Assembly (NCBI GenBank): GCA_035468285.1
Contig: DATISY010000071.1
Span: forward strand, 1-64,000
Reading direction: 5' to 3'
DNA: 64,000 nucleotides
Origin: PALSA-555 sp035468285
Lineage (GTDB): Bacteria > Actinomycetota > Acidimicrobiia > IMCC26256 > PALSA-555
Under the pieces are notes generated by a model. That model saw nothing but the letters and a program-made list of their open reading frames with translations. It did no database searches and was not told where the DNA came from. Below are positions 7,956 through 16,579 of this stretch, piece after piece. The position numbers and the translations under genes are program-made. Within the stretch, counting starts at the first letter, position 1. Every line of letters begins with the position of its first letter.

Positions 7956-9317
7956 TCACCGGCCCGGCATGCCGGGCATGCCGGGCATGCCGGGGATGCC
8001 GGGGACGGGGACGCGACCGCGGCGCTTGCCTTTGCCGGGTTTGCTCATGGTGCGCATCATCTGCTGCACGACCTTGAACTGCTTGAGGAGCGAGTTGACC
8101 TGCTGGGTGCTGGTGCCGCTGCCGCGCGCGATCCGGTGGCGTCGGGAACCGTTGATGAGCGAGGGGTCGCGGCGCTCCGCGGGGGTCATCGAGCAGATGA
8201 TGGCCTCGACGCGGCCGAGCTCGCCCTCGTCGAGCTCGGCGTCGCGCAGCTCTTTGGGGACGCCGGGGAGCATCCCGACGATGCTTTGCAGCGGGCCCAT
8301 CTTCTTCATCTGGCGCATCTGGTCGAGGAAGTCCTCGAGCGTGAACCGTCCTGAGCGCAGTTTCTCCTCGGCGGCTTTGGCCTGGTCGGCGTCGAAAGCG
8401 GCTTCGGCCTTCTCGATGAGGGTGAGGACGTCGCCCATGCCGAGGATTCGGCTGGCGAGCCGGTCGGGATAGAAGGGCTCGAAGTCATCGAGCTTCTCGC
8501 CGATCCCGGCGAAGAGGATGGGGAGCCCGGTGACCTCTTTGACGGAGAGCGCCGCGCCGCCGCGGGCGTCGCCGTCGAGCTTGGTGAGCACGACGCCGGT
8601 GAGCGGGACCTGCTCGGCGAACTCGGTCGCGACCCGGACGGCGTCTTGTCCGATCATGGCGTCGACGGTGAGGAGGACGTCGCTGGGATCGACCGCGTCG
8701 ATGACGCGGCCGAGCTCGCCCATGAGGTCGGCGTCGACTTGGAGTCGCCCCGCGGTGTCGATGATGACGACGTGGCGGCCGAGCCGTTCGGCTTCGCGGA
8801 CGCCGGCGGTCGCGACGGTGACCGGGTCGGGCCCGCCGGTCCAGACGGGCACGCCGGCTCGTTCGCCGAGGACCTGGAGCTGGTCGACGGCGGCGGGGCG
8901 TTGGAGATCGGCGGCGACGAGGAACGCGGGGCGGCCGTGGTGCTCGAGGTGCCGGGCGAGCTTCGCGGCCGCGGTGGTCTTGCCCGTGCCTTGGAGGCCG
9001 ATCAGCACGATCACCGCGGGGGGCCGCTTCGCGGGATGCAGGGTGCCGGCCGACCCACCGAGGGTGGCGGTGAGCTCTTCGTGGACGATCTTGATGACCT
9101 GTTGCGCGGGGCTGAGGCTTTCGGCGACTTCGGCGCCGGTGGCGCGGGCTTTCAACCGGTTGACGAAGGCTTTGACGACGCGCACGTTCACGTCGGCTTC
9201 GAGGAGCGCGAGCCGGATCTCGCGGGCGACCTCGTCGACGTCGGCTTCGCTGAGCCGGCCGCGGCTGCGCAGCCGACGGAAGATGGCGTCGAAGCGGTCG
9301 GCGAGGGTCTCGAACAT
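7956..9317 (-). CDS. ffh: Signal recognition particle GTPase Ffh
   Basis: Ffh (453 aa) binds signal sequences with SRP RNA and docks with FtsY. The N domain spans about 1-95; the G domain has GLQGTGKTTAAAKLA (P-loop, near residue 107), DTAGRLQVD and TKLDGDARGG; the Met-rich M domain begins near 300. The C-terminus is a tandem Pro-Gly-Met run ending GMPGR, encoded by a 9-bp repeat. The first base of its start codon coincides with the last base of the ftsY gene, so the two partners are co-transcribed. All GTPase motifs are intact. Confidence 0.96.
   Translation of the reverse strand: MFETLADRFDAIFRRLRSRGRLSEADVDEVAREIRLALLEADVNVRVVKAFVNRLKARATGAEVAESLSPAQQVIKIVHEELTATLGGSAGTLHPAKRPPAVIVLIGLQGTGKTTAAAKLARHLEHHGRPAFLVAADLQRPAAVDQLQVLGERAGVPVWTGGPDPVTVATAGVREAERLGRHVVIIDTAGRLQVDADLMGELGRVIDAVDPSDVLLTVDAMIGQDAVRVATEFAEQVPLTGVVLTKLDGDARGGAALSVKEVTGLPILFAGIGEKLDDFEPFYPDRLASRILGMGDVLTLIEKAEAAFDADQAKAAEEKLRSGRFTLEDFLDQMRQMKKMGPLQSIVGMLPGVPKELRDAELDEGELGRVEAIICSMTPAERRDPSLINGSRRHRIARGSGTSTQQVNSLLKQFKVVQQMMRTMSKPGKGKRRGRVPVPGIPGMPGMPGMPGR
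7964..8006 (-). repeat. 9-bp tandem repeat inside the ffh 3' end
   Basis: About four and a half copies of a GCCGGGCAT-like unit encode the (Pro-Gly-Met/Ile) tail of Ffh. The later copies have drifted by one base. It is a coding microsatellite, prone to length change without frameshift. Confidence 0.75.
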
Positions 9318-10414
9318 CAGCCGATGAGCGCGGCGGCGAAGTCGCGCGGGTCGAAGGTGACGAGGTCAGTGGCGTGCTCGCCGATCCCGATCAGCTTGAC
9401 GGGGACGCCGAGCTCGGCTTCGACGGCGAGGACGATGCCGCCCTTGGCGGTGCCGTCGAGCTTGGTGAGCACGACGCCGGTGACACCGACCGCCTCGGTG
9501 AACTGGCTGGCTTGCGTCAGCCCGTTCTGACCCGTGGATGCGTCGAGCACGAGCAGCACCTCGCCGAGCGTGTCGGGGAAGCGCTCGACGATCCGCCGGA
9601 TCTTCTTCAGCTCCTCCATGAGGTTGACCTTGGTGTGGAGCCGTCCGGCGGTGTCGACGATGACCGTGTCGATGCCGCGCGCCTGCGCGGACTGCATCGC
9701 GTCGAACACGACACTGGCCGGGTCCCCGCCGGGCTGGCCGCGGGTGACGTCGACGCCGACGGTCCCACCCCAGTGGGCGAGCTGCTCCGCGGCCGCGGCG
9801 CGGAACGTGTCGGCCGCGACGAGCAGAACACGGTGCCCGGCGTCGAGCTCGCGTTGGGCGAGCTTCGCCGCGGTGGTGGTCTTGCCGACCCCGTTGACGC
9901 CGACGAGCAACCAGACGTTGGGGTGGCCGGCGTCGTGGTGCAGCGACCGGTCGGTGCCTTCGCCGAGCTCGTCGGCGATGCGCGCCGCGAGGAGCGGCGG
10001 GAGCTGGTCGGCGTCACCGATCCCGGCGCGGCGGGCGTCGGAGCGCAGCGAGTCGAGCAGCCGCCCGGTGGTGGGCACGCCGACGTCGGCGAGGAGGAGC
10101 GTCTCTTCGAGGTCGTCCCATGCGTCGTCGTCGAGGCGTCGGGCCCGCCACCGGTCGCGCAGACCGCGGAACGGCGCGCGGCTCCGTCCGAGGCGTTCGG
10201 TGAGCACGGCGGCGGGCGCCTCGGTCGCGTCCTCGGGGGGAGGCGCCTCGGGCTCGGTGGGCGCGGTGGGCGCGTCGGTCTGGAGGTCGGCGTCGGGCGT
10301 CTCGGCCGCGCGGCGGCGACGTTCGCGGCGGCTCATGACACTCGGTAGCGCGAGCAGCAGGGCAGCGAAGGCGAAGATGATCACGAGGACGAGGGTTGCG
10401 GTCGCGCTGGACAT
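9317..10414 (-). CDS. ftsY: Signal recognition particle receptor FtsY
   Basis: FtsY (365 aa) is the membrane-bound receptor GTPase for SRP. Residues about 5-26 form a membrane anchor (ATLVLVIIFAFAALLLALP) followed by a basic patch, unlike the soluble Gram-negative form. An acidic Pro-rich A domain runs to about 70, then the NG domain with GVNGVGKTTTAAKLA near residue 170, DTAGRLHTK and TKLDGTAKGG. It sits directly upstream of ffh with one base shared, and downstream of mscS. Confidence 0.95.
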   Translation of the reverse strand: MSSATATLVLVIIFAFAALLLALPSVMSRRERRRRAAETPDADLQTDAPTAPTEPEAPPPEDATEAPAAVLTERLGRSRAPFRGLRDRWRARRLDDDAWDDLEETLLLADVGVPTTGRLLDSLRSDARRAGIGDADQLPPLLAARIADELGEGTDRSLHHDAGHPNVWLLVGVNGVGKTTTAAKLAQRELDAGHRVLLVAADTFRAAAAEQLAHWGGTVGVDVTRGQPGGDPASVVFDAMQSAQARGIDTVIVDTAGRLHTKVNLMEELKKIRRIVERFPDTLGEVLLVLDASTGQNGLTQASQFTEAVGVTGVVLTKLDGTAKGGIVLAVEAELGVPVKLIGIGEHATDLVTFDPRDFAAALIG

Positions 10415-10427
10415 CAGCGTGGCGATG

Positions 10428-11474
10428 CTACCCGTCGGTGTTCGTTTCGCTTTCGTCGGTCGGTGGTGGCGGTCCGGGTCCGTCGGGGGCGATGACGACG
10501 GACCGGGGGACGGCCATGACGATCCCGGCGGTGTCGAACGCGTCTTTCAGGCGGGCGCGGAGCTCACGCGCGACGTTCCACTGCTCGATGGGCAAGGTCT
10601 TGATGACGAGGCGGATCACGATGTGCTGGCCGGTGAGGTCTTCGACACCCCAGACCTCGGGCTCGGCGACGATGCGCCGCTGCCACGCGTCGTCGCGCCA
10701 CAGGTCGTGGGCCACCTGCCCGATCACGTCGCGGGCGTGCGGGATCGACGTCTCGGGCACGACGGCGATGTCGAGCAGGGTTCGGGACCATTGCTGGCCC
10801 TTGTTGCCGAGGCGGCGGATCTCGCCGTTGGGGACGTGCCAGACGACGCCTTCCACGTCGCGGACGCGGGTGACGCGCAGCGTGACGGACTCGACGGTGC
10901 CGGAAACGGCCGCCCCCGCGGTCCCGGTCGGGACACCGACATCGATGATGTCGCCGACCCCGAACTGGTCCTCGAGGAGCATGAAGGTGCCGGCGAGGAA
11001 GTCGCGCACCACGGTCTGGGCGCCGAAGCCGAGCGCCACGCCCGCGACGCCGGCGCCGGCGAGGAGGGGGGCCAGGTCGAGGCCGAGCTCGCCGAGCACG
11101 GTGATGACCGCGACGCTCCACACGACGACCGCCGATAGGCTGTTGAGCACCGCGGCGACCGTGTCGGCGCGTTGGCGGCGCCGGACCTTGGCCGCGGTCC
11201 CGGACTCGGGGCCGACCTTGAGACGGTCAACGAGGTGGCGGACGACGCGGCGGAGCAGCCGGGTGGCGGCCCACGCCAGGAGGACCACGAACACGATGCG
11301 CACCGGCCGGGCCGCGGCGTCGGCGACATCGGCCGCGCCGTTGCTGCCGGTGATCCGAAAGACCGTCTCGCACAGCCAGGTGCGGCTCCCGACGGGCCCG
11401 CAGGCCCGTTGGAGGTCGGCGGCGTTCCCGGCGCTCAGCAGGCTCGCCGGCAGGGCCAGCGCCGGGGTCGGCAC
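10428..11474 (-). CDS. MscS-family mechanosensitive channel
   Basis: The 348-aa protein has membrane helices at about 53-70 and 105-130 and the pore-lining helix around AGAGVAGVALGFGAQTVVRDFLAG (near 138-161), then the MscS beta domain (DIIDVGVPTGTAGAAVSGTVE, and WHVPNGEI). It should gate on membrane tension to release solutes in hypo-osmotic shock. The first 50 residues contain Cys32 and Cys42, which may form an extracytoplasmic disulfide. GTG was chosen as start; the gene begins 7 bp after smc and ends 14 bp before ftsY, suggesting co-transcription. Confidence 0.88.
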   Translation of the reverse strand: MPTPALALPASLLSAGNAADLQRACGPVGSRTWLCETVFRITGSNGAADVADAAARPVRIVFVVLLAWAATRLLRRVVRHLVDRLKVGPESGTAAKVRRRQRADTVAAVLNSLSAVVVWSVAVITVLGELGLDLAPLLAGAGVAGVALGFGAQTVVRDFLAGTFMLLEDQFGVGDIIDVGVPTGTAGAAVSGTVESVTLRVTRVRDVEGVVWHVPNGEIRRLGNKGQQWSRTLLDIAVVPETSIPHARDVIGQVAHDLWRDDAWQRRIVAEPEVWGVEDLTGQHIVIRLVIKTLPIEQWNVARELRARLKDAFDTAGIVMAVPRSVVIAPDGPGPPPPTDESETNTDG

Positions 11475-11480
11475 GACCGG

Positions 11481-14369
11481 TTAGGCGTCCACGGAGTCGG
11501 CGACTCGCTGACTCACGACCCGGGTCGACCCGCCGGGCGGCATGGTCACCCCGTAGAGGACGTCGCCGGCTTCCATCGTGCGCTTCTGGTGGGTGACGAT
11601 GACGAGCTGGGCTTCGTTGCGGAACTCGTGGACGAGGTCGAGGAAGCGGTGCAGGTTGACGTCGTCGAGCGCGGCTTCGACCTCGTCGAGGAGATAGAAG
11701 GGCGATGGCCGGGCGCGGAACACCGCGAACAGGTACGCGAGCGCGGTGAGGGAGCGCTCGCCGCCGGAGAGGAGCGAGAGGCGCCGGACGTTCTTGCCTG
11801 ACGGGCGCGCCTCGATCTCGATGCCGGTGTCGAGCAGGTCGTCGGGGTCGAGGAGCGACAGGCGCCCCGCGCCACCCGGGAACAGGGTCGAGAACAGCAC
11901 GCTGAAGTGGCGGGCGACGTCGGCGAAGGCGACCTCGAAGACGCTGACGATCTCCTTGTCGACGGCGCGCAGGACCCGGGTCAGCTCGCGGCGGCTGCCA
12001 CGGACGTCGTCGAGCTGGGACTGCAGGAACTCGTGTCGTTCCTGGAGGGCCCGGTGCTCGTCGAGGGCGAGCGGGTTGATGGGTCCCATGAGCCGCAGGT
12101 CGCGTTCGAGCTCGCGGGCCCGTCCCGCGAATGTGGTCCCCTCCGGGACGGTGGGGGCGGGCGCGTCGAGCGCGACGTGGGGTTCGACGTCGAACTCGGC
12201 GCGGAGGCCCTCGATGGTGGTGTCGAGCCGGAGACGTCCTTCGGCTTCTTCGACGTCGATGCGGCCGAGCCGCTCCCGGGTGCCGGTGAGCTCGTGCTCG
12301 AGGCCGCGCCGCTCGTCGCGCAGGGTGTCGAGCTGCTCCGCGGAGAGGCGCGCGGCTTCGGTCTCGCGGCGGCGTCGGTCCCGGAGCCGGTCGGAGAGCG
12401 AGTCGACGCCGGCGCGGTGCTCCGCGAGGCGGCGGGTGATGGTCGCGAGGGCCTCGTCGCGGGCGAGGAGCTCGAGGCGCTGCTGCTCCGCGCTGGCCTG
12501 CGCCTCGGGGTCTCGCTCGGCGAGGCGGGTCTCGACCTCGGCGAGGCGGGCGGTGAGCAGCGCGCGGCGCTCGTCGGCTGCGGCCCGGCGCAGATCGGCG
12601 GCGCGGGCGGCGGCGAGCGTGGCCCGGGCAGCCTCCACGGTGCGTTCCGCTTCGGCGCGCCCGACCTCGGCGAGGGTCGCACGCTCGTGGGCCTCTTCGA
12701 GGGACCGTTGGGTCACGGCGGTGGTGTGGTCGCCGCCGATGTTCCAGAGGCCGCTGCCGCCGATGCGGTCGCCGTCGGGGGTGACCGCGACGACGTCGGG
12801 CTGCTCGGCGATCAGGTCGAGCGCGGCGCGCCAGTCGGCGACGAGGACGTGGCGGGCGAGGAGCCGCTCGAGCGCCGCGGCGAGCGAGTCGTCGCGGGCG
12901 TGGACGGCGTCGCGCAACGGGCGCGTGCCGGTCGGCACGTCGCGGGGTAGCGGCGCGGGGGCGTGGGCGACGACGAGGAGCAGCGCGCTGGTCTCGCCGG
13001 CGTGGAGGCGCGCGATCGCCTCGCCCGGCGCGGCGCCGTGCCGGACCACGACCGCTCGCATGGCGTCCCCGAGCGCGGAGGCGACCGCGACCTCGGCGCC
13101 CGCCTCGATCTCGAGATGGTCGACGAGGGGCCCGAGGACCCCGTCGAGGTGCTCGAGCTCGCCGACCGCGGCGTCCGCCCGGGCGAGTCGCAGCTGCCGT
13201 TCGAGCGCGTCGGCCCCGGCACGGGCCCGGGCCGCGTCGCCTTCGGCGGTACGCCAGTGCTCCTCCGCGGCGCGGAGGGTGTCCTCGGCGGTGGCGGCCG
13301 CGACGAGCGCGTCGGTGCCGGGCAGCATCAGCTCGCTGTCCCCGAGTGTGGTGAGCTCGTTGCGGAGCGCGACGGCGTCGGCGACGAGGGTCTCGATGAC
13401 GCCTTCATCGGCCGCGGCGGCGAGCTCCCGCTCGACGCCGCGTCGTTTCTCGGTGAGGAGCGCGGCGAGGCCCCGGCCCCGCTCGCGGAGCGTCTCGACC
13501 CGTGCCACCCACTCGGCGAGGCCTTCGACACCGAGCGCGGTGAGGGAGTGCTCCGCGTCGACGACGGCGTCGTCGAGGGCGCGGAGCCGGTCGTGGAGCT
13601 CGCGGTCGCGGGTCGAGAGCTCGTGGCGCTCGTCGTGGAGGCGTTCGAGGCGGGTCTGGAGCCCGGCGATCTGGTGACCCGCGAGGTAGAGGCGGATGGC
13701 GCGCAGCTCGGCGACGACGCTGCCGTGACGTTCGGCGGCGTGGGCCTGGCGTTCGAGGGGGGCGAGCTGGCGCTTGACCTCCCGCAGCAGGTCCTGGAGC
13801 CGCAGCAGGTTGCCTTCGGTGGCGGCGAGACGCCGCTCGGCGCGTTCCTTGCGGCGACGGAACTTGAGGATCCCGGCGGCCTCCTCGACGATGGCCCGCC
13901 GGTCGGCGGGGGTCGCGTTGAGGATGGTGTCGAGCTGGCCTTGGCCGACGATGACGTGCTGCTGGCGGCCGATGCCGGTGTCGGAGAGCAGCTCTTGGAT
14001 GTCGAGGAGGCGGCACGGCACGTCGTTGAGCTGGTACTCGGATTCGCCGGTCCGGAAGAGGGTGCGGGTGATCGTCACCTCGGTGAACTCGATGGGGAGC
14101 AGGTGGGCGGTGTTGTCGATGGTGAGCGACACCTCGGCGCGCCCGAGCGCGGCGCGTGCCGGCGTGCCGGCGAAGATGACGTCGTCCATCCGGGCGCCGC
14201 GCAGGGTCCGGGGGCCTTGGGCGCCGAGGACCCACGCCACCGCGTCGACGAGGTTGGACTTCCCGGACCCGTTGGGGCCGACGACGACGGTGACGCCGGG
14301 CTCGAACGCCAGCGTCGTCTTGTCGGCGAACGACTTGAAGCCCTTCAGGGTGAGCGACTTCAGGAACAC
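11481..14369 (-). CDS. smc: Chromosome partition protein SMC (short-armed)
   Basis: SMC compacts and segregates the chromosome with ScpA and ScpB. The head halves are complete: Walker A GPNGSGKSN near residue 31, Q-loop VGQGQLDTIL near 141, signature LLSGGERSL near 866 and Walker B FYLLDEVEAALDD near 891. A hinge domain lies at about 404-545. The coiled-coil arms are only about 240 (N-terminal) and 200-250 residues (C-terminal), and the protein is 962 aa, whereas bacterial SMCs are usually 1150-1200 aa. No frameshift is visible; the arms look evenly shortened. Translation starts at GTG after a purine-rich site, with a TACGAT box further upstream. acyP and mutM lie upstream. Confidence 0.93.
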   Translation of the reverse strand: MFLKSLTLKGFKSFADKTTLAFEPGVTVVVGPNGSGKSNLVDAVAWVLGAQGPRTLRGARMDDVIFAGTPARAALGRAEVSLTIDNTAHLLPIEFTEVTITRTLFRTGESEYQLNDVPCRLLDIQELLSDTGIGRQQHVIVGQGQLDTILNATPADRRAIVEEAAGILKFRRRKERAERRLAATEGNLLRLQDLLREVKRQLAPLERQAHAAERHGSVVAELRAIRLYLAGHQIAGLQTRLERLHDERHELSTRDRELHDRLRALDDAVVDAEHSLTALGVEGLAEWVARVETLRERGRGLAALLTEKRRGVERELAAAADEGVIETLVADAVALRNELTTLGDSELMLPGTDALVAAATAEDTLRAAEEHWRTAEGDAARARAGADALERQLRLARADAAVGELEHLDGVLGPLVDHLEIEAGAEVAVASALGDAMRAVVVRHGAAPGEAIARLHAGETSALLLVVAHAPAPLPRDVPTGTRPLRDAVHARDDSLAAALERLLARHVLVADWRAALDLIAEQPDVVAVTPDGDRIGGSGLWNIGGDHTTAVTQRSLEEAHERATLAEVGRAEAERTVEAARATLAAARAADLRRAAADERRALLTARLAEVETRLAERDPEAQASAEQQRLELLARDEALATITRRLAEHRAGVDSLSDRLRDRRRRETEAARLSAEQLDTLRDERRGLEHELTGTRERLGRIDVEEAEGRLRLDTTIEGLRAEFDVEPHVALDAPAPTVPEGTTFAGRARELERDLRLMGPINPLALDEHRALQERHEFLQSQLDDVRGSRRELTRVLRAVDKEIVSVFEVAFADVARHFSVLFSTLFPGGAGRLSLLDPDDLLDTGIEIEARPSGKNVRRLSLLSGGERSLTALAYLFAVFRARPSPFYLLDEVEAALDDVNLHRFLDLVHEFRNEAQLVIVTHQKRTMEAGDVLYGVTMPPGGSTRVVSQRVADSVDA

Positions 14370-14454
14370 CGGGCGACCCCTCTCTCCGTCGGATCGTAGC
14401 GACGGGCTCGCGCCGCGTTGGGCTTCCGCGTCGCGCCTGGTCAGCGCGGCGTGA

Positions 14455-14730
14455 TCAGGTGACCTGGAAGCCGGTGGCGCCGGTCGGGGCTTCGTCGGTG
14501 GCGGCGACGTGGGTCACCGCGGCCCGGGGCGGGCCGTGCCGGCACCAGGCCTCGACGGTGGCGACGGCGCCGGGGTCACCCTCGAGGACGGCTTCGACGC
14601 GCCCGTCGGGCCGGTTGGTGACCCAGCCCGCGACACGGTGGGCGTGGGCCTCGGCTCGGCAGCGGTCGCGGAAGAACACGCCTTGGACCCGACCCGAGAT
14701 GACGAGGCGGCGGCGGACCCGTTCGCTCAC
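14455..14730 (-). CDS. acyP: Acylphosphatase
   Basis: This 91-aa enzyme hydrolyses acyl phosphates such as acetyl or carbamoyl phosphate. The catalytic Arg is in SGRVQGVFFRDRC (about residue 22) and the catalytic Asn in WVTNRPDGRVEAV (about residue 39). The position between mutM and smc is common in actinobacteria. It begins 4 bp after mutM. The 85-bp gap to smc contains the smc promoter candidate. Confidence 0.9.
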   Translation of the reverse strand: MSERVRRRLVISGRVQGVFFRDRCRAEAHAHRVAGWVTNRPDGRVEAVLEGDPGAVATVEAWCRHGPPRAAVTHVAATDEAPTGATGFQVT

Positions 14731-14734
14731 CGGC

Positions 14735-15571
14735 TCAGACCTGGCAGGCCTCGCAGTAGAAGGTGGAGCGACCCCCGACCCGTTCGCGGCGGATGACGTG
14801 CCGGCAGCGGCGGCACGTCTCGCCGTCGCGGGCGTACACCTTGTGGTGGTGCTGGTAGTCGCCGGGCTTGCCGAACAGGTCGACGTACTGCTGGTCGGCG
14901 AGGGAGGACCCCCGGTACTTCACCGCGTCTTGGAGGATCTCGACCATCGACCGGTAGAGCCGGCGGATCTCCTGGGAGGACAGCGAGTCGCTCATGCGGT
15001 CCCAGCGCAGCCCCGCGCCCCAGAGGATCTCGTCGCTGTAGATGTTGCCGATCCCGGCGAGGAACTTCTGGTCCATGAGGAGCGGCTTGAGCTTGGCGTG
15101 ACGTTGCGAGATGAGCTGGCCGAACTGCTCCCACGACATGGCGTTCTCGAGCGGGTCGATGCCGAGATGGTTGAGCTCGGACACCTTGTTCAACGCGTCG
15201 GCTTCGGTGACGAACATCTCCCCGAAGGTGCGGGGGTCGATGAACCGGAGCTGACCGCCTTGGCTGAAGGTGATGATCACGTGGGTGTGCTTGGCGCGTG
15301 TCTCGCGTGCGGTCTTGGCTCGGAGGAGCTGGCCGGACATGCCGAGGTGGATGATCAGGACGTCACCGCCCTCGAGGCGGCACAGGAGATACTTGCCGCG
15401 CCGTTCGACGCCGGTGATCTTCTTGCCTTCGAGGCGGGCGATGAACTGCTTGCGGTTGTGGTGGCGGCGCACGGTGCGCATCGCGTCGACCTCCACCGCT
15501 TTGATCCGCTTTCCGACAATGTCGCGTTCGAGGTCGCGGCGAACGACCTCGACTTCAGGCAGCTCCGGCAT
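14735..15571 (-). CDS. mutM: Formamidopyrimidine-DNA glycosylase
   Basis: MutM (278 aa) removes 8-oxoguanine and formamidopyrimidines by glycosylase and beta/delta-lyase action. PELPEVEVVRR gives the catalytic Pro1 and Glu2 after Met removal; the helix-two-turn-helix includes FLAGIGNIYSDEILW (about residues 170-184); the C-terminal zinc finger has Cys-x2-Cys in CRRCRHVI and CEAC at the end. The ATG was fixed by the need for Pro at position 2; the much longer upstream frame is the rnc gene read out of frame. It overlaps the rnc stop by 17 bp. Confidence 0.95.
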   Translation of the reverse strand: MPELPEVEVVRRDLERDIVGKRIKAVEVDAMRTVRRHHNRKQFIARLEGKKITGVERRGKYLLCRLEGGDVLIIHLGMSGQLLRAKTARETRAKHTHVIITFSQGGQLRFIDPRTFGEMFVTEADALNKVSELNHLGIDPLENAMSWEQFGQLISQRHAKLKPLLMDQKFLAGIGNIYSDEILWGAGLRWDRMSDSLSSQEIRRLYRSMVEILQDAVKYRGSSLADQQYVDLFGKPGDYQHHHKVYARDGETCRRCRHVIRRERVGGRSTFYCEACQV

Positions 15572-16271
15572 CGGACCGTTCCTCGCTGTCGTGCAGGTTT
15601 TCCCAGGCGGCTCTCGCGGCGGCCTGCTCAGCCTGCTTCTTGGAGCGCCCCTCGCCTTCGCCGCGGGTCTCGCCGTTGAGACGGACCGACGCGAAGAATC
15701 GCTTCGAGTGGTCGGGCCCCTCGGCCCGGACCTGGTAGCGGGGCAGCTGGTCGAAGCGGCGCGCCGCCAGCTCTTGGAGACGAGTCTTGTAGTCCTGGCC
15801 GCCGGGGCCGGTGGCGGCCTCCCGGATGCGGTCCTCGAGCAGCGCGAGGACGAGGTCGCGGGCGGCGTCCCACCCGCCGTCGAGGTACACCGCGGCGAAC
15901 ACCGCTTCCATGGCGTCGGCGAGGATCGACGGCTTGTCGCGCCCGCCCGAGCCGTCTTCGCCTTTCCCGAGGAGCAGCGCGGGACCGAGGTCGATCTCGG
16001 CCGCGACTTGGGCCAGGACCTCGGCGTTGACGACAGAGGCACGGAGCTTGGCGAGCTCACCTTCGGGGAGGTCGGGGAACTGCTCGTAGACGTAGACGGT
16101 GACGACGAGGCCGAGGACGGCGTCGCCGAGGAACTCGAGACGTTCGTTCGAGCTCGCGACGGGATGCTCCGCGCAGTAGGAGCGGTGGATGAGGGCTGCG
16201 TCGAGACGGGCCGGGTCGTGGAACTCGCGTCCGAGGGCGCCTTCGAGGCGCGCTCGCGCGTCGGGGGTCAT
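15555..16271 (-). CDS. rnc: Ribonuclease III
   Basis: RNase III (238 aa) cuts double-stranded RNA, including rRNA precursors. The catalytic signature NERLEFLGDAVLGL lies near residues 42-55 and the second acidic motif DAMEAVFAAVYLDGG near 118-132. The double-stranded RNA-binding domain occupies about 155-228, ending with RSKKQAEQAAARAAWENL. The start overlaps the acpP stop (16268-16271) and the end overlaps mutM, so it is in the middle of a tightly coupled operon. Confidence 0.95.
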   Translation of the reverse strand: MTPDARARLEGALGREFHDPARLDAALIHRSYCAEHPVASSNERLEFLGDAVLGLVVTVYVYEQFPDLPEGELAKLRASVVNAEVLAQVAAEIDLGPALLLGKGEDGSGGRDKPSILADAMEAVFAAVYLDGGWDAARDLVLALLEDRIREAATGPGGQDYKTRLQELAARRFDQLPRYQVRAEGPDHSKRFFASVRLNGETRGEGEGRSKKQAEQAAARAAWENLHDSEERSDAGAA

Positions 16272-16579
16272 GGCGTGGAGCCGTTCCCTTCGTGGAGGCG
16301 GGAGACGACGTAGTCGACGGCTTCGCGGACGGTGTGGAGGTCAGCGAGGTCTTCGTCGTCGACCCGGAACCCGACGGTGCGTTCCCCGAGCTCTTCTTCG
16401 AGCTCTTCGACGAGCTCGATGAGGGCGAGGGAGTCGGCGTCGAGGTCGTCGCTGAACCGGGCGTCGAGGGTGATGCGGTCCTCGGGGATCTCGAGGATCG
16501 CGGCGAGGCGTTCCCGGATGAGGGTGAAGACCTCGTCGGGTCCGAGCGGGGTGCGTTCGACGTGGGTCTCAGCCGGCAT
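16268..16579 (-). CDS. acpP: Acyl carrier protein
   Basis: The 103-aa protein carries the phosphopantetheine attachment Ser in DDLDADSLALIELVEELEEE (about residue 49) within the usual acidic four-helix fold. It has about 20 extra residues compared with E. coli ACP, mostly at the N-terminus and in the helix III region. It lies between plsX (11-bp overlap) and rnc (4-bp overlap), the arrangement expected for the fatty-acid/phospholipid initiation block. It could serve type II fatty acid synthesis or a dedicated plsX-linked step. Confidence 0.92.
   Translation of the reverse strand: MPAETHVERTPLGPDEVFTLIRERLAAILEIPEDRITLDARFSDDLDADSLALIELVEELEEELGERTVGFRVDDEDLADLHTVREAVDYVVSRLHEGNGSTP

Noticed and set aside
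7964..8006. A short tandem repeat resembling a CRISPR-like or regulatory array
   Set aside because: Units are 9 bp without spacers and encode the Pro-Gly-Met tail of Ffh in frame.
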